Of a stretch of 64,000 nt of DNA, positions 21,186 through 31,860 are shown one piece after another (the stretch's first letter is position 1; each line of letters starts with the position of its first letter). This stretch comes from Limnothrix sp. FACHB-406 (GTDB lineage Bacteria; Cyanobacteriota; Cyanobacteriia; CACIAM-69d): the NCBI RefSeq assembly GCF_014698235.1, contig NZ_JACJSP010000004.1, positions 62,001 to 126,000 on the forward strand, written 5' to 3'. Under the pieces are notes generated by a model, which was not told the DNA's origin, made no database searches, and saw only the letters and a program-made list of their open reading frames with translations. The position numbers were made by a program, and so were the translations under genes.

Positions 21186-21464
21186 ATGTCTCGTTCTCTG
21201 AAAAAAGGTCCCTTCGTTGCTGACAAGCTGCTCAAAAAAGTAGAAGCGCTGAACGTCAAGGGCGAAAAGCAAGTGATCAAAACCTGGTCACGAGCCTCAA
21301 CGATCCTGCCGCAAATGGTGGGTCACACGATCGCCGTCCACAACGGCCGGCAACACGTCCCCGTGTACGTCAACGAGCAAATGGTGGGCCACAAGCTGGG
21401 GGAATTTGCTCCCACGCGCACCTTCAAAGGCCACACCAAGGGCGACAAGAAAGGACGCAAGTAA
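21186..21464 (+). CDS. rpsS: 30S ribosomal protein S19
   Basis: A 92-residue protein of the 30S head. [15 protein letters not shown] at the start and [15 protein letters not shown] near the end are family hallmarks. The 98-base gap before it holds two HIP1 sites and is the longest gap in this part of the cluster. Confidence 0.98.
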   Translation: MSRSLKKGPFVADKLLKKVEALNVKGEKQVIKTWSRASTILPQMVGHTIAVHNGRQHVPVYVNEQMVGHKLGEFAPTRTFKGHTKGDKKGRK

Positions 21465-21485
21465 CCCCCGGAGAATCGCTCAGAT

Positions 21486-21842
21486 ATGGCACTTAGTCCC
21501 AACGAAGTCAAAGCAAGCGTGCGCTTCGTGCGGATGTCCCCCCGCAAAGTTCGCCGCGTCCTCGACCAAATCCGTGGTCGGAGCTACGCCGAAGCGCTGA
21601 TTATTCTGCAGTTCATGCCCTATCGCGCCTGCGAAATCGTTCGCAAGTTGCTGCGATCGGCTGCGGCCAACGCAGAAAACAACAACGGTTTCGATGCCAC
21701 CTCCTTGGTGGTGAGCACGGCCTTCGCTGACCAGGGCCCCACCCTGAAGCGATTCCGCCCTCGCGCCCAAGGTCGCGCCTACCAAATCCGCAAGCCCACC
21801 TGCCACATCACCGTGGCGGTTGCTCCGGCGGCAGAAGCCTAA
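21486..21842 (+). CDS. rplV: 50S ribosomal protein L22
   Basis: A 118-residue protein lining the exit tunnel; its extended hairpin contacts macrolides. [20 protein letters not shown] and the loop [21 protein letters not shown] are conserved. 21 bases after rpsS. Confidence 0.98.
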   Translation: MALSPNEVKASVRFVRMSPRKVRRVLDQIRGRSYAEALIILQFMPYRACEIVRKLLRSAAANAENNNGFDATSLVVSTAFADQGPTLKRFRPRAQGRAYQIRKPTCHITVAVAPAAEA

Positions 21843-21863
21843 GCATAAGGAGACGAGGAAACC

Positions 21864-22595
21864 ATGGGACAGAAAATTCACCCCGTCGGCCTGCGACTCG
21901 GCATTACCCAAGAGCACCGCTCGCGCTGGTTTGCAGATCCGTCGCGTTATTCCAGCCTGTTGCAGGAAGACCACAAAATCCGGCAATACGTTGAGAAGAA
22001 CCTGAACAATGCCGGCATTGCCAAGGTGCGGATTGAGCGCAAGGCTGACCAAATCGACCTAGAAGTTCACACCGCCCGTCCGGGTGTGGTGGTGGGCCGG
22101 GGCGGCAGTGGGATTGAAACCCTGCGGGTCGGTCTGCAAAACCTGCTCGGTAGCCGCGATCGCCAGATCCGAATCAACGTGATCGAAGTGGCCCGCGTCG
22201 ATGCCGATGCCACCTTGATTGCCGAGTACATCGCTCAGCAACTGGAGCGCCGGGTGTCGTTCCGTCGGGTTGTCCGCCAGGCGATCCAACGGGCCCAACG
22301 CGCTGGGATCGAAGGGATCAAAATCCAAGTCGGCGGTCGTTTGAACGGTGCAGAAATTGCCCGATCGGAATGGACGCGGGAAGGTCGCGTGCCCCTGCAT
22401 ACCCTGCGGGCGGACATCGACTACAGCTACCGCACCGCCAGCACCATCTATGGGGTGTTGGGGATCAAAGTGTGGGTGTTCAAGGGCGAGATCATTCCTG
22501 GACAAGAGGAAGTGGCTCCGGCGAATCAGCCTGCGCCGCGTCGTCGCCAACCCCGTCGTCGTCAGCAGTTTGAAGACCGCTCGAACGAGGAATAA
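21864..22595 (+). CDS. rpsC: 30S ribosomal protein S3
   Basis: A 243-residue mRNA-entry protein of the 30S head. [13 protein letters not shown] opens it. The KH domain has [14 protein letters not shown], and the C-terminal domain has [16 protein letters not shown] basic tail rich in Arg and Pro follows (about 215-243). AAGGAG-like site before the ATG. Confidence 0.98.
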   Translation: MGQKIHPVGLRLGITQEHRSRWFADPSRYSSLLQEDHKIRQYVEKNLNNAGIAKVRIERKADQIDLEVHTARPGVVVGRGGSGIETLRVGLQNLLGSRDRQIRINVIEVARVDADATLIAEYIAQQLERRVSFRRVVRQAIQRAQRAGIEGIKIQVGGRLNGAEIARSEWTREGRVPLHTLRADIDYSYRTASTIYGVLGIKVWVFKGEIIPGQEEVAPANQPAPRRRQPRRRQQFEDRSNEE

Positions 22596-22598
22596 TCC

Positions 22599-23018
22599 AT
22601 GCTCAGTCCAAGAAGAACAAAATTCCGCAAGCAACAACGCGGCCGGATGCGGGGCCTCGCCACTCGGGGCAGTTCGCTGAATTTTGGGGATTTTGCCCTG
22701 CAATCGCTGGAATGCGGCTGGATTACGGCTCGCCAAATCGAAGCCGGTCGTCGGGCCATGACCCGCTACATCCGCCGGGGTGGCAAAATCTGGATCCGCG
22801 TCTTCCCTGACAAGCCTGTGACCATGCGCCCCGCAGAAACCCGGATGGGTTCCGGTAAAGGGGCACCGGAGTTCTGGGTGGCCGTGATCAAACCCGGTCG
22901 GATCCTGTACGAAATCAAGGGTGTTGCTGAAGAGACGGCTCGCGAAGCAATGCGCCTGGCCGCGTTCAAGATGCCCGTGAAGACCAAGTTTATTGTTCGC
23001 GAAGACATCCAGTCGTAA
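22599..23018 (+). CDS. rplP: 50S ribosomal protein L16
   Basis: A 139-residue protein near the A site and the GTPase centre. [18 protein letters not shown] and [19 protein letters not shown] are conserved. Starts 3 bases after rpsC, so the two are likely translationally coupled. Confidence 0.98.
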   Translation: MLSPRRTKFRKQQRGRMRGLATRGSSLNFGDFALQSLECGWITARQIEAGRRAMTRYIRRGGKIWIRVFPDKPVTMRPAETRMGSGKGAPEFWVAVIKPGRILYEIKGVAEETAREAMRLAAFKMPVKTKFIVREDIQS

Positions 23019-23024
23019 TGCCCT

Positions 23025-23252
23025 ATGGCTCTCCCGAAGATTGCTGACGCGCGCGCCCTTAGTGACACCGAACTGGGCGATCGCATTTTGGAACTCAAGC
23101 GCCAACTGTTCCAATTCCGGATGAAGAAGGCGATTCGCCAAGAGGTGAAGTCGCACGAAATCAAACATGCAAAGCATGAGTTGGCGCAACTGCTCACGGT
23201 GGAGCATGAGCGTAAGCTCGCGGCTGCATCTGAAGCAGCAACCCAAGCGTAG
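23025..23252 (+). CDS. rpmC: 50S ribosomal protein L29
   Basis: A 75-residue two-helix protein near the tunnel exit. [21 protein letters not shown] marks the family. Starts 6 bases after rplP. Confidence 0.96.
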   Translation: MALPKIADARALSDTELGDRILELKRQLFQFRMKKAIRQEVKSHEIKHAKHELAQLLTVEHERKLAAASEAATQA

Positions 23253-23270
23253 TTCTGGAGTTAACCCCCT

Positions 23271-23519
23271 ATGGCTGCCAAAGAACGTGTTGGCGTTGTT
23301 GTGAGCGACAAGATGCAGAAAACGGTGGTGGTGTCGGTGGAAAACCGCTCGGCCCACTCCAAGTACGGCAAGATTGTGGTTCGCACGCGCCGCTTTAAGG
23401 CCCACGATGAAGACAACCAGTGCAAGGAAGGCGATCGGGTTCGCATCCGCGAAACTCGCCCCCTGAGCAAAACCAAGCGCTGGACGGTCGTTGAAGTTCT
23501 CGAAAGCGCGACCCGGTAA
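23271..23519 (+). CDS. rpsQ: 30S ribosomal protein S17
   Basis: An 82-residue OB-fold protein of the 30S body. [19 protein letters not shown] and the ending [12 protein letters not shown] are conserved. 18 bases after rpmC. Confidence 0.97.
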   Translation: MAAKERVGVVVSDKMQKTVVVSVENRSAHSKYGKIVVRTRRFKAHDEDNQCKEGDRVRIRETRPLSKTKRWTVVEVLESATR

Positions 23520-23536
23520 GGGAGGCTCGATCGCCC

Positions 23537-23905
23537 ATGATTCAACAGCAAACCTATCTGAACGTAGCGGACAACAGCGGCGCGAAGAAGCTGATGTGTA
23601 TTCGCGTCCTGGGCGGTGGCAACCGTCGCTACGGCCATGTCGGTGATGAAATCATCGCCGTCGTCAAAGATGCCATTCCGAATATGGCAGTGAAAAAGTC
23701 CGACGTGGTGCGAGCCGTGATCGTTCGCACTCGGAAAACCATCCGACGCGATAGCGGCATGTGCATTCGCTTCGACGACAACGCCGCCGTGATCGTCAAC
23801 AAGGATGGCAACCCCCGTGGGACGCGCGTTTTTGGCCCCGTAGCTCGTGAGCTGCGTGACAAGAACTACCTGAAGATCGTTTCGCTGGCTCCGGAGGTGC
23901 TGTAA
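23537..23905 (+). CDS. rplN: 50S ribosomal protein L14
   Basis: A 122-residue protein at the subunit interface. [20 protein letters not shown] and [20 protein letters not shown] are conserved. Its stop shares one base with the rplX start. Confidence 0.98.
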   Translation: MIQQQTYLNVADNSGAKKLMCIRVLGGGNRRYGHVGDEIIAVVKDAIPNMAVKKSDVVRAVIVRTRKTIRRDSGMCIRFDDNAAVIVNKDGNPRGTRVFGPVARELRDKNYLKIVSLAPEVL

Positions 23906-24273
23906 TGGCCAAGCCCGGCAAGATTCAAGTGAATGCAAACGGCAAAGCCGTGCGCTTCAAAATGCATGTCAAAGCGGGTGACACCGTTCAGGTGATCTCC
24001 GGTCGTGACAAGGGAAAAGTTGGCAAGATTGTGCGCGTCTTCCCCAAAACGAGCCAAGTGATCGTGGAAGGGGTGAACCAAAAGACCAAGCACACCAAGC
24101 CAACCCAGGAAGGCGAATCGGGCAAAGTCGAGGTGCGCGAGTTCCCGATCCACAGCTCGAACGTCCTGCACTATTCCGAAAAAGAAAAGGTCGCCAGCCG
24201 CGTTTGCTACACCTTCACCGACCAAGGCAAGAAGGTGCGCAAGCTGATTAAAACTGGCGAAATCATCGACTAA
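23905..24273 (+). CDS. rplX: 50S ribosomal protein L24
   Basis: A 122-residue assembly initiator of the 50S subunit with a KOW motif ([20 protein letters not shown]). TAATG overlap with rplN. The C-terminal extension ([21 protein letters not shown]) fits cyanobacterial and plastid L24. Confidence 0.97.
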   Translation: MAKPGKIQVNANGKAVRFKMHVKAGDTVQVISGRDKGKVGKIVRVFPKTSQVIVEGVNQKTKHTKPTQEGESGKVEVREFPIHSSNVLHYSEKEKVASRVCYTFTDQGKKVRKLIKTGEIID

Positions 24274-24299
24274 TGTTGCGCCCGATCGCTGAAACAGCC

Positions 24300-24845
24300 A
24301 TGCCAGCACGACTGAAAACCATTTACAAGGAAACAATCGTGCCGAAACTGATGGAACAGTTCCGGTACGAGAACATTCACCAGGTGCCCAAAGTGGTGAA
24401 GATCACGGTGAACCGTGGTTTGGGCGAAGCGTCGCAGAATGCCAAGGCCCTGGAGTCTTCTCTAGTGGAATTGGCCACCATCACCGGTCAGCGCCCCGTC
24501 GTGACCCGCGCCAAAAAGGCGATCGCCGGCTTTAAGCTGCGCCAAGGGATGCCCGTGGGCATGATGGTGACCCTGCGCTCCGACAAGATGTATGACTTCC
24601 TCGATCGCCTTGTGCGATTGTCCCTACCCCGAATCCGGGACTTTCGTGGTGTCAGCCCTAACAGCTTCGATGGTCGTGGCAACTACTCCCTAGGTCTGCG
24701 TGAGCAGCTGATCTTCCCTGAAATCAGCTACGACAGCATCGACCAAATCCGCGGGATGGACATTTGCATCACGACCACCGCCACCACCGACGAAGAAGGC
24801 CGCGCGCTGCTCAAGGAAATGGGCATGCCGTTCCGGGACAAGTAG
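24300..24845 (+). CDS. rplE: 50S ribosomal protein L5
   Basis: A 181-residue protein of the central protuberance that binds 5S r[20 protein letters not shown] starts it, and [20 protein letters not shown] and [17 protein letters not shown] are conserved. I use the ATG at 24300, where homology begins. An ATG at 24273, overlapping the rplX stop by one base, would add nine residues and cannot be excluded. Confidence 0.96.
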   Translation: MPARLKTIYKETIVPKLMEQFRYENIHQVPKVVKITVNRGLGEASQNAKALESSLVELATITGQRPVVTRAKKAIAGFKLRQGMPVGMMVTLRSDKMYDFLDRLVRLSLPRIRDFRGVSPNSFDGRGNYSLGLREQLIFPEISYDSIDQIRGMDICITTTATTDEEGRALLKEMGMPFRDK

Positions 24846-24863
24846 CGTTGCAAGGAGCGAACT

Positions 24864-25262
24864 ATGGTTAACGATCCCATCGCAGATATGCTGACGCGCA
24901 TTCGCAACGCCTGCCTGGCGCGTCACCAAAAAACGGAAGTTCCGGCCACCAAGATGACCCGCAGCATCGCCGAGGTGCTCAAGTCTGAAGGCTTCGTCGC
25001 CGAAGTGGAAGAAACCGGGGAAGGTGTGAAGAAGACGCTTGTGATCTCTTTGAAATACAAGGGCAAGCAGCGCCGTCCGATCATCTCGAACCTGAAGCGC
25101 GTGAGCAAGCCGGGCCTCCGCGTCTATTCCAATCGCCGCGATTTGCCCCGCGTTCTAGGCGGTATTGGCATCGCGATCGTCTCGACCTCTCGAGGCATCA
25201 TGACCGATCGCGACGCGCGTCAGCAGGGCATCGGTGGCGAAGTCCTCTGCTACGTCTGGTAA
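24864..25262 (+). CDS. rpsH: 30S ribosomal protein S8
   Basis: A 132-residue central 30S assembly protein. [14 protein letters not shown] and [20 protein letters not shown] are conserved. Clear AAGGAG site before the ATG. In E. coli S8 is the repressor of the spc genes. Confidence 0.98.
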   Translation: MVNDPIADMLTRIRNACLARHQKTEVPATKMTRSIAEVLKSEGFVAEVEETGEGVKKTLVISLKYKGKQRRPIISNLKRVSKPGLRVYSNRRDLPRVLGGIGIAIVSTSRGIMTDRDARQQGIGGEVLCYVW

Positions 25263-25288
25263 TCCCTACGACGAAGGAGTTCTCAATC

Positions 25289-25828
25289 GTGTCCCGCATT
25301 GGCAAGCGTCCCATTCCCATTCCCAAAGGGGTGACGGTGACGATCGACGGCCAAACCGTCTCGGTCAAAGGCTCCAAAGGCGAGCTGACCCGCACCTTCC
25401 CCCCTGAAATTCTCTTCTCCCAAGAAGCAGATCAATTGCTCGTGACGCGCCGGGATGAATCACGTCCCGCCCGTCAGCGCCATGGTCTCTGCCGCACCCT
25501 ACTGGCCAACATGGTCGAAGGGGTGTCCCAAGGCTTCCAGCGTCGTCTGGAAATCCAAGGGGTCGGTTATCGGGCCGCTGTTCAAGGCACCACGCTCAAC
25601 CTGAGCATGGGCTACAGCCACCCGGTGAATATCCCCGCCCCCGACGGGATTCAGTTTGCGGTAGAAAACAACACCAACGTGATTGTCAGCGGCATTGACA
25701 AGGAATTGGTGGGTAACACCGCCGCCCGTGTCCGTGCTGTGCGCAAACCGGAACCCTACAAGGGCAAAGGGATTCGCTACCAAGGTGAAGTCGTTCGCCG
25801 CAAGGCAGGTAAGACAGGTAAGAAATAA
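25289..25828 (+). CDS. rplF: 50S ribosomal protein L6
   Basis: A 179-residue protein near the factor-binding site. [14 protein letters not shown] at the start and [21 protein letters not shown] at the end are hallmarks. Start is GTG with a GAAGGAG site. The stop shares a base with the rplR start. Confidence 0.98.
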   Translation: MSRIGKRPIPIPKGVTVTIDGQTVSVKGSKGELTRTFPPEILFSQEADQLLVTRRDESRPARQRHGLCRTLLANMVEGVSQGFQRRLEIQGVGYRAAVQGTTLNLSMGYSHPVNIPAPDGIQFAVENNTNVIVSGIDKELVGNTAARVRAVRKPEPYKGKGIRYQGEVVRRKAGKTGKK

Positions 25829-26190
25829 TGAAAGCCACTCGCAAGGATATGGTGCGCCGTCGCCACGGGCGGGTGCGCCGCAAAGTTTCGGGAACGCCCG
25901 ATCGGCCTCGCCTGTGCGTGTTCCGCTCGCACCAACACATTTACGCCCAGGTGATCGACGACACCCAACATCACACGTTGGTAGCCGCTTCGACCCTGGA
26001 ACCCGATGTCAAATCGCAGCTTGAAAGCAGCCGCGATTGTGATGCAGCCGCAGCGGTGGGTAAGCTGCTGGCTGAGCGCGCCCAAGCCAAGGGCGTTACC
26101 CAAGTTGTGTTCGATCGCGGCGGTAATCTTTACCACGGTCGTGTCAAGGCTTTGGCCGACGCGGCGCGCGAAGCCGGACTGAACTTCTAG
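25828..26190 (+). CDS. rplR: 50S ribosomal protein L18
   Basis: A 120-residue 5S rRNA-binding protein. [21 protein letters not shown] and [19 protein letters not shown] are conserved. TAATG overlap with rplF suggests coupled translation. Confidence 0.98.
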   Translation: MKATRKDMVRRRHGRVRRKVSGTPDRPRLCVFRSHQHIYAQVIDDTQHHTLVAASTLEPDVKSQLESSRDCDAAAAVGKLLAERAQAKGVTQVVFDRGGNLYHGRVKALADAAREAGLNF

Positions 26191-26213
26191 GCGAGAACTC
26201 AGGAGTATTCACT

Positions 26214-26738
26214 ATGGCAACTCGTCGTAAAGGCAATCGCACCCGCGAGAAAGAGTCCGAATGGCAAGAGCGCGTCGTCCAAATCCGCCGCGTCACCAAG
26301 GTGGTCAAGGGCGGTAAAAAGCTCAGCTTCCGCGCCGTGGTTGTGATCGGTAACGAACGCGGTCAAGTGGGCGTTGGGGTTGGCAAAGCCGCTGATGTGA
26401 TCGGAGCCGTCAAAAAAGGCGTAGCCGATGGCAAAAAGCACCTAGTTGACGTGCCCCTGATCAAGGGCGACACGATTCCCCACCCCACCAACGGTGTCGG
26501 TGGTGGTAGCTCCAAAGTGATGATGCGCCCCGCCGCTCCCGGTACTGGGGTAATCGCCGGGGGTGCTGTCCGTACCGTGTTGGAATTGGCTGGGGTGAAA
26601 AACATCCTTGCCAAGCAACTGGGTTCCGACAACCCCTTGAACAACGCCCGTGCTGCTTTGGATGCCCTGTCTTCCCTGCGGACTTTCGCAGAAGTGGCCG
26701 AAGACCGGGGTGTGACCCTCGAGCACCTGTACAAATAG
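26214..26738 (+). CDS. rpsE: 30S ribosomal protein S5
   Basis: A 174-residue protein of the mRNA entry site and decoding fidelity. The double-stranded RNA-binding part has [20 protein letters not shown], and the second domain has [19 protein letters not shown]. The two domains are complete. Confidence 0.98.
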   Translation: MATRRKGNRTREKESEWQERVVQIRRVTKVVKGGKKLSFRAVVVIGNERGQVGVGVGKAADVIGAVKKGVADGKKHLVDVPLIKGDTIPHPTNGVGGGSSKVMMRPAAPGTGVIAGGAVRTVLELAGVKNILAKQLGSDNPLNNARAALDALSSLRTFAEVAEDRGVTLEHLYK

Positions 26739-26765
26739 TTCCGGTCATCGACGGAGACCAAATCC

Positions 26766-27209
26766 ATGAAAATCACGGATGCACAGCCTAAAAAAGGCTC
26801 CAAAAAGCGCGGTCGTCGCGTCGGTCGGGGCATTGCTGCCGGTCAAGGCGCGAGCGGTGGCTTCGGGATGCGCGGTCAAAAGTCGCGCTCCGGTCGCAGC
26901 ACCCGCCCCGGTTTTGAAGGGGGTCAAATGCCCCTTTACCGCCGGGTGCCGAAGCTGAAGCACTTCACGGTGATCAACCGCCAAGCCTACACCGTGGTCA
27001 ACGTCGGCAGTCTGGCTGGCCTGGCGGCCGGTTCGACCGTCAACTTGGCCTCGTTGATGGAAGCCGGGATTGTTACCACCAACGATGGCCCGCTGAAGTT
27101 GCTGGGCGATGGTGACCTGTCGGTGAAGCTGACGGTGGAAGCCGCTCGCTTCACGGCTAGTGCCAAGGAAAAGATCGAAGCAGCCGGCGGAACTTGCACG
27201 GTTGTCTAA
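26766..27209 (+). CDS. rplO: 50S ribosomal protein L15
   Basis: A 147-residue late-assembly protein. The glycine-rich N-terminal arm ([20 protein letters not shown]) and the [17 protein letters not shown] stretch are typical. rpmD (L30) is absent between rpsE and rplO, as is normal in cyanobacteria. Confidence 0.98.
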   Translation: MKITDAQPKKGSKKRGRRVGRGIAAGQGASGGFGMRGQKSRSGRSTRPGFEGGQMPLYRRVPKLKHFTVINRQAYTVVNVGSLAGLAAGSTVNLASLMEAGIVTTNDGPLKLLGDGDLSVKLTVEAARFTASAKEKIEAAGGTCTVV

Positions 27210-27260
27210 GATTGAAGTTGGGAAATCCGGTTGCTGAAATTTGCCTGAGGTGTACCAACC

Positions 27261-28583
27261 ATGGTCGTCAGTCGAGATAAAGCGCCAACAGCCCAAGAAA
27301 CCTTCATGCAAATGGCCCAGGCGGCTGGCCTGCGGGGGCGGTTGCTGGTGACCGTCGGCCTGCTAGTGCTGGTGCGCCTTGGGATCTTTTTGCCGGTACC
27401 GGGAATTGATCGTGCAGCCTTTGGCAACGCGATCCAAAACAGCGGTCTAGGTGGGTTGGTTGGCTTCTTAGATATCTTCTCCGGGGGCGGTCTATCGCTG
27501 CTGGGGATCTTTGCGTTGGGAATTCTGCCCTACATCAACGCATCCATCATCATCCAATTGCTGACGGCGGCGCTGCCTTCTCTGGAAGACCTCCAGAAGA
27601 ATGAAGGGGAGGCGGGCCGTCGCAAGATTGCCCAAATCACCCGCTATGTGTCCGTTGCTTGGGCCGTGATCCAAAGCGTGGGGATCGGTCTCTGGGTGTC
27701 GGCGTTGGGGGCCACGACGGAGCCAGCGGGCCTGTTTGTGGTGAAGACGGCGCTGGCCCTGACGGCTGGTTCGATGTTTGTGATGTGGATTGGCGAGCTA
27801 ATCACGGAGCGTGGCGTGGGCAATGGTGCTTCGCTGCTGATTTTCGTGAACATTGTTTCGACCTTTCCGAAGTCGGTGGGTCAAACACTGGAGCTGGCTC
27901 AAAGTGGTGATCGATCGACCATTGGCGGCATTGTGCTGTTGATGTTGGCGTTTATGGCCACCATTGTCGGCATTGTGTTTGTTCAAGAAGGGGCCCGTCG
28001 CATCCCGATCGTGATGGCCCGCCGCCAGGTGGGTCGCCGCCAGTATCAGGAGCGCAGCAGCTACTTGCCCTTGCGCCTGAACCAAGGGGGGGTGATGCCC
28101 ATCATCTTCTCGACGGCGGTGTTGGTGGTTCCGGCCTCGCTGGCCCAGTTCACGAACAATGAAGCCTTGGCTCGGGTGGCCACCTATCTGAGTCCGACGG
28201 GCCCCACGCCCTGGCTGTACGTGTTGGTTTACCTGGCACTGATTCTGTTCTTTAGCTATTTCTATTCGTCGCTGGTGGTGAACCCGGTGGATATGGCTCA
28301 GAACCTGAAGAAGATGGGAGCGAGCATCCCCGGGGTGCGCCCAGGTCAAGCCACGAGTAAGCGGGTGCAGCAGATTTTGAATCGGCTGACCTTCTTGGGG
28401 GCAATTTTCTTGGGCTTGGTGGCCATTGTGCCGACGGCCGTGGAAAGTGCCACCAATGTGCGGACGTTCCAAGGGTTAGGAGCAACGTCGTTTCTGATTT
28501 TGGTTGGGGTCGCGATCGAAACGGCGAAGCAAATCCAAACCTACGTGATTTCACAGCGCTACGAAGGAATGGTGAAGCAGTGA
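27261..28583 (+). CDS. secY: Protein translocase subunit SecY
   Basis: A 440-residue channel of the Sec translocon with ten membrane segments. The plug region is near residues 60-85, LGILPYINASIIIQLL follows, and the cytosolic loop ENRNQ-type region appears as QEGARRIPIVMARRQ with RSSYLPLRLNQGGVMPIIF. It serves both plasma and thylakoid membranes in cyanobacteria. Overlaps adk by 4 nt. Confidence 0.98.
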   Translation: MVVSRDKAPTAQETFMQMAQAAGLRGRLLVTVGLLVLVRLGIFLPVPGIDRAAFGNAIQNSGLGGLVGFLDIFSGGGLSLLGIFALGILPYINASIIIQLLTAALPSLEDLQKNEGEAGRRKIAQITRYVSVAWAVIQSVGIGLWVSALGATTEPAGLFVVKTALALTAGSMFVMWIGELITERGVGNGASLLIFVNIVSTFPKSVGQTLELAQSGDRSTIGGIVLLMLAFMATIVGIVFVQEGARRIPIVMARRQVGRRQYQERSSYLPLRLNQGGVMPIIFSTAVLVVPASLAQFTNNEALARVATYLSPTGPTPWLYVLVYLALILFFSYFYSSLVVNPVDMAQNLKKMGASIPGVRPGQATSKRVQQILNRLTFLGAIFLGLVAIVPTAVESATNVRTFQGLGATSFLILVGVAIETAKQIQTYVISQRYEGMVKQ

Positions 28584-29158
28584 CGCGATTGATTTTTTTC
28601 GGCCCACCGGGTGCCGGTAAGGGCACGCAAGCCAAGATTTTGTCTGAGGAATATGGCATTCCCCATATTTCCACGGGTGATATCTTGCGCGCGGCCGTTG
28701 CCCAAGGCACTTCCTTGGGACAGGCGGCGAAGTCCTTCATGGATCGCGGTGAATTGGTACCCGATGAATTGATCATTGGGATCATCAAGGACCGGCTCGC
28801 AGAACCTGATGCTCAACAGGGCTGGATCCTGGATGGCTTCCCGCGCAATGTGGCCCAGGCCGAAAAACTCAATGACATGCTGGCGGCAACGGGTCAGGCC
28901 TGCGATCGAGTGCTGAATTTGGTGGTTGCCGATGATGTACTCAAGGCCCGTCTCCTGAGCCGAGGCACAGCGGAAGGTCGCTCGGATGACAATTTGGCGA
29001 CCATTGAGCATCGCCTGGCGATTTTTCACCAAACGACGGAACCGCTGCTGAAGTTCTACAGGGCCCAGCAGGCGAACCTATTGGCGGAGGTCAATGGTGA
29101 CCAGCCCCTCAGCGATGTGACTCGTGACCTGAAACAGGCGATCGCCCTAGCGGCTTAG
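28580..29158 (+). CDS. adk: Adenylate kinase
   Basis: A 192-residue enzyme, AMP + ATP = 2 ADP. P-loop FFGPPGAGKGTQA, AMP-binding HISTGDILRAAV and DGFPRNVAQAEKL, and a short LID (LLSRGTAEGRSDDN) without zinc cysteines are present: the short-LID form. GTG start overlapping secY by 4 nt (GTGA). Confidence 0.98.
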   Translation: MTRLIFFGPPGAGKGTQAKILSEEYGIPHISTGDILRAAVAQGTSLGQAAKSFMDRGELVPDELIIGIIKDRLAEPDAQQGWILDGFPRNVAQAEKLNDMLAATGQACDRVLNLVVADDVLKARLLSRGTAEGRSDDNLATIEHRLAIFHQTTEPLLKFYRAQQANLLAEVNGDQPLSDVTRDLKQAIALAA

Positions 29159-29167
29159 TTCACCTCC

Positions 29168-29206
29168 GCTGAAGTTTGGTGCTGAAGCTTCGTGCTGAAG
29201 CCGGGA
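29168..29206. repeat. Three imperfect 13-bp tandem repeats
   Basis: GCTGAAGTTTGGT, GCTGAAGCTTCGT and GCTGAAGCCGGGA follow one another between adk and infA. They share GCTGAAG and can form GCTTC/GAAGC hairpins. Role unknown. Confidence 0.8.
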
Positions 29207-29323
29207 ACCAAACCAGAACCCCAGACCCGATCGCCCATTGTGCTAGTTTGGCAGTGAGATAGCGCTTAACAGCAAGTTCACTGATTGTCAACCAACTCGA
29301 CGTTCATACAGGAGAGCTGATCC

Positions 29324-29560
29324 TTGTCCAAGCAAGATCTGATCGAAATGGAGGGAACCGTAACCGAATCACTCCCGAACGCAATGTTCCGGGTGGATCT
29401 CGATAACGGTTTCAACGTCCTAGCACATATTTCTGGCAAGATTCGCCGTAACTACATCAAGATTCTGCCGGGCGATCGCGTCAAGGTTGAGCTGACCCCC
29501 TACGACCTGACCAAGGGGCGCATCACCTACCGTTTAAAGAACACGGGTGGCAAAAAATAA
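29324..29560 (+). CDS. infA: Translation initiation factor IF-1
   Basis: A 78-residue OB-fold protein that occupies the A site during initiation. [39 protein letters not shown] and LTKGRITYR are conserved. The start is TTG with AGGAGAG upstream; starting elsewhere would remove conserved residues. The 165-base gap after adk may hold a second promoter. Confidence 0.97.
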   Translation: MSKQDLIEMEGTVTESLPNAMFRVDLDNGFNVLAHISGKIRRNYIKILPGDRVKVELTPYDLTKGRITYRLKNTGGKK

Positions 29561-29667
29561 CCCCCAAAATAGCCACCCGATCGCTGGTCTAGCCAAAGAC
29601 TTGCCCCGATAGGTTGATCCGGTACTCATTTTTCTCTAAAATTCCAAGTTTGGAGATTTTAACCATC

Positions 29668-29781
29668 ATGAAAGTCCGAGCCTCCGTCCGCAAAATGTGC
29701 GAAAAGTGCCGCGTGATTCGTCGTCGCGGTCGCGTCATGGTCATTTGCCAAAACCCCAAACACAAACAACGCCAAGGGTAA
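29668..29781 (+). CDS. rpmJ: 50S ribosomal protein L36
   Basis: A 37-residue zinc protein found by reading the gap between infA and rpsM. It starts [20 protein letters not shown] and ends in PKHKQRQG. It is the zinc-binding form: CEKC (two Cys), a third Cys in VMVICQ and a His in KHKQ. A TGGAG site stands before the ATG. Confidence 0.97.
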   Translation: MKVRASVRKMCEKCRVIRRRGRVMVICQNPKHKQRQG

Positions 29782-29857
29782 AAGACAGCGTTAGGGTGGT
29801 TGTGTTTGCCTGGCACCCATCTAAAGACAGAGCATTAAAACGTTAGGGAGAACCAAC

Positions 29858-30235
29858 GTGGCACGTATTTCCGGTGTAGATTTACCGCGCGAGAAGCGCA
29901 TTGAAATTGGGTTGACCTATATTTACGGCATTGGTCTAACCCTGTCGAAGAAAATTTTGGCCGCAACGGGTGTGAATCCGGATACGCGCGTCAAAGACCT
30001 CGGCGATGCAGACATCTCTGCCCTGCGGGCCGAGTTGGATAACTACCAGGTGGAAGGTGATCTGCGCCGCTTTGAGGCCATGAACATCAAGCGCCTGATG
30101 GACATCGGTTGCTATCGGGGTCGTCGTCACCGCGCAGGTCTGCCGGTGCGGGGTCAACGGACGCGCACCAATGCCCGGACTCGCCGTGGTGGTCGTCGTA
30201 CGGTGGCCGGGAAGAAGAAGGCTCCTCGCAAGTAA
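29858..30235 (+). CDS. rpsM: 30S ribosomal protein S13
   Basis: A 125-residue 30S head protein that contacts the P-site tRNA and L5. [20 protein letters not shown] and [18 protein letters not shown] are conserved. GTG start with a GGGAG site. Confidence 0.98.
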   Translation: MARISGVDLPREKRIEIGLTYIYGIGLTLSKKILAATGVNPDTRVKDLGDADISALRAELDNYQVEGDLRRFEAMNIKRLMDIGCYRGRRHRAGLPVRGQRTRTNARTRRGGRRTVAGKKKAPRK

Positions 30236-30286
30236 TCGACTGGTTCTGTCCCCTTTCTACGAACGTTTTAGTTCTGTTCAACAGCT

Positions 30287-30682
30287 ATGGCAAAGCAACC
30301 CAACAAGCGCTCTGGCCCGCGTAAGCAAAAGCGCAACGTCCCCAGCGGTGTCGCCCACATTCAATCGACTTTCAACAACACGATCGTGACGATCACCGAC
30401 CTCAAGGGTGATGCAATCTCTTGGGCCTCGGCTGGTTCCAGCGGTTTCAAGGGAGCTAAGAAGGGTACGCCCTTCGCCGCCCAAACCGCCGCTGAAGCTG
30501 CTGCCCGTCGTGCCTCTGAACAGGGGATGCGGCAGGTGGAAGTGATGGTGAGCGGCCCCGGTTCGGGTCGGGAAACGGCAATTCGGGCCCTGCAAGCGTC
30601 GGGTCTGGAAATCACGCTGATTCGTGATGTTACGCCGATTCCGCATAATGGTTGCCGGCCGCCGAAGCGTCGTCGGGTCTAA
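30287..30682 (+). CDS. rpsK: 30S ribosomal protein S11
   Basis: A 131-residue platform protein. [17 protein letters not shown] and [18 protein letters not shown] at the end mark the family. 51 bases after rpsM. Confidence 0.98.
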   Translation: MAKQPNKRSGPRKQKRNVPSGVAHIQSTFNNTIVTITDLKGDAISWASAGSSGFKGAKKGTPFAAQTAAEAAARRASEQGMRQVEVMVSGPGSGRETAIRALQASGLEITLIRDVTPIPHNGCRPPKRRRV

Positions 30683-30834
30683 ATCACCCCGCGATCGACC
30701 CGCGCTAACTCACGGGCGCTGCGATCGCATCCTGCAAGCCAGCGGTAACCCTTGGTCACCGCGAATTTTTTTCTGTTACGGGGCGGCTTCACTGCCGCAT
30801 ATGGATCGACTAGGCCGGTTGGGAGGCACAAAGC

Positions 30835-31779
30835 GTGTCGCAATTTCAGATCGAGTGTGTTGAATCGAGCACGGAAAGCAATCGCAATCTCTACAGCCGT
30901 TTGGTGCTGTCCCCCCTCGAACGTGGGCAGGGCACAACGGTGGGGAACGCTTTGCGTCGGGTACTGCTGTCGAACCTCGTGGGTTCCGCAGTGACGGCCG
31001 TCCGGATTGCGGGCGTGAACCACGAGTTCGCGACGGTTCCCGGTGTGCGGGAGGATGTGTTGGACATCCTGCTGAACATGAAGGAATTGGTGCTGCGCAG
31101 CCACACGGATCAGCCGCAAATTGGTCGCTTGTTGGCCAAAGGGCCGCGGGTGGTCACGGCAGACCTGTTCGATTTGCCTTCAGAAGTGGAAGTGGTTGAC
31201 CCAACCCAGTACATTGCCACCTTGGCCGAGGGGGCCACGTTGGAAATGGAGTTCCGAGTGGAACGTGGGGTGGGCTATCGGGCGATCGATCGGGGTCGTG
31301 ATGATGCGTCGGCGATCGACTTTTTGCAGATCGACTCGATGTTTATGCCCGTCCGCAAGGTGAACTACACCGTTGAGGATGCCCGGGTGGGCGAATCCCT
31401 GGAGAAGGATCGCCTGGTTCTGGAAATTTGGACGAACGGCAGCATCACCCCCCAACAGGCGCTTAGTCAGGCCGCCACGCTTCTGGTGGATCTGTTCAAC
31501 CCGCTCAAGGACTTCACCATCGAAGCCACCAAGAGCGATCGCCCAGAGTCCCAAGACCCCAGCAGCCAAATCCCGATCGAAGAATTGCAACTGTCGGTGC
31601 GCGCCTACAACTGCCTGAAGCGGGCGCAAATCAACACCGTTGCCGATCTTCTGGAATTCACCCAAGAAGATTTGCTGGAGATCAAAAACTTCGGAGCCAA
31701 GTCGGCTGAAGAAGTGATCGAAGCGTTGCAGCGGCGTTTGGGCATCACCCTGCCGCAAGAAAAGGTGGCCAAAGCCTAG
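30835..31779 (+). CDS. rpoA: DNA-directed RNA polymerase subunit alpha
   Basis: A 314-residue alpha subunit. The N-terminal assembly domain (1-230) holds LERGQGTTVGNALRRVLLS. A short linker follows, then the C-terminal DNA-binding domain (about 245-314, LSVRAYNCLKRAQINTVADL and IKNFGAKSAEEVIEAL). Start is GTG at 30835; the 152-base gap after rpsK shows no clear promoter. Confidence 0.98.
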   Translation: MSQFQIECVESSTESNRNLYSRLVLSPLERGQGTTVGNALRRVLLSNLVGSAVTAVRIAGVNHEFATVPGVREDVLDILLNMKELVLRSHTDQPQIGRLLAKGPRVVTADLFDLPSEVEVVDPTQYIATLAEGATLEMEFRVERGVGYRAIDRGRDDASAIDFLQIDSMFMPVRKVNYTVEDARVGESLEKDRLVLEIWTNGSITPQQALSQAATLLVDLFNPLKDFTIEATKSDRPESQDPSSQIPIEELQLSVRAYNCLKRAQINTVADLLEFTQEDLLEIKNFGAKSAEEVIEALQRRLGITLPQEKVAKA

Positions 31780-31860
31780 CTGCCACCGTTCACCCCCGGC
31801 TCTAGCCCGTTCTAGATCCGCCCCCCCTAGTTACTAATCAGTTGAGTAGAGATCGGAGCT

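Noticed and set aside
22059-23405. 448-codon open frame antisense to rpsC, rplP and rpmC
   Set aside because: Three well-conserved ribosomal genes lie on the other strand; the frame is a by-product of their codon use.
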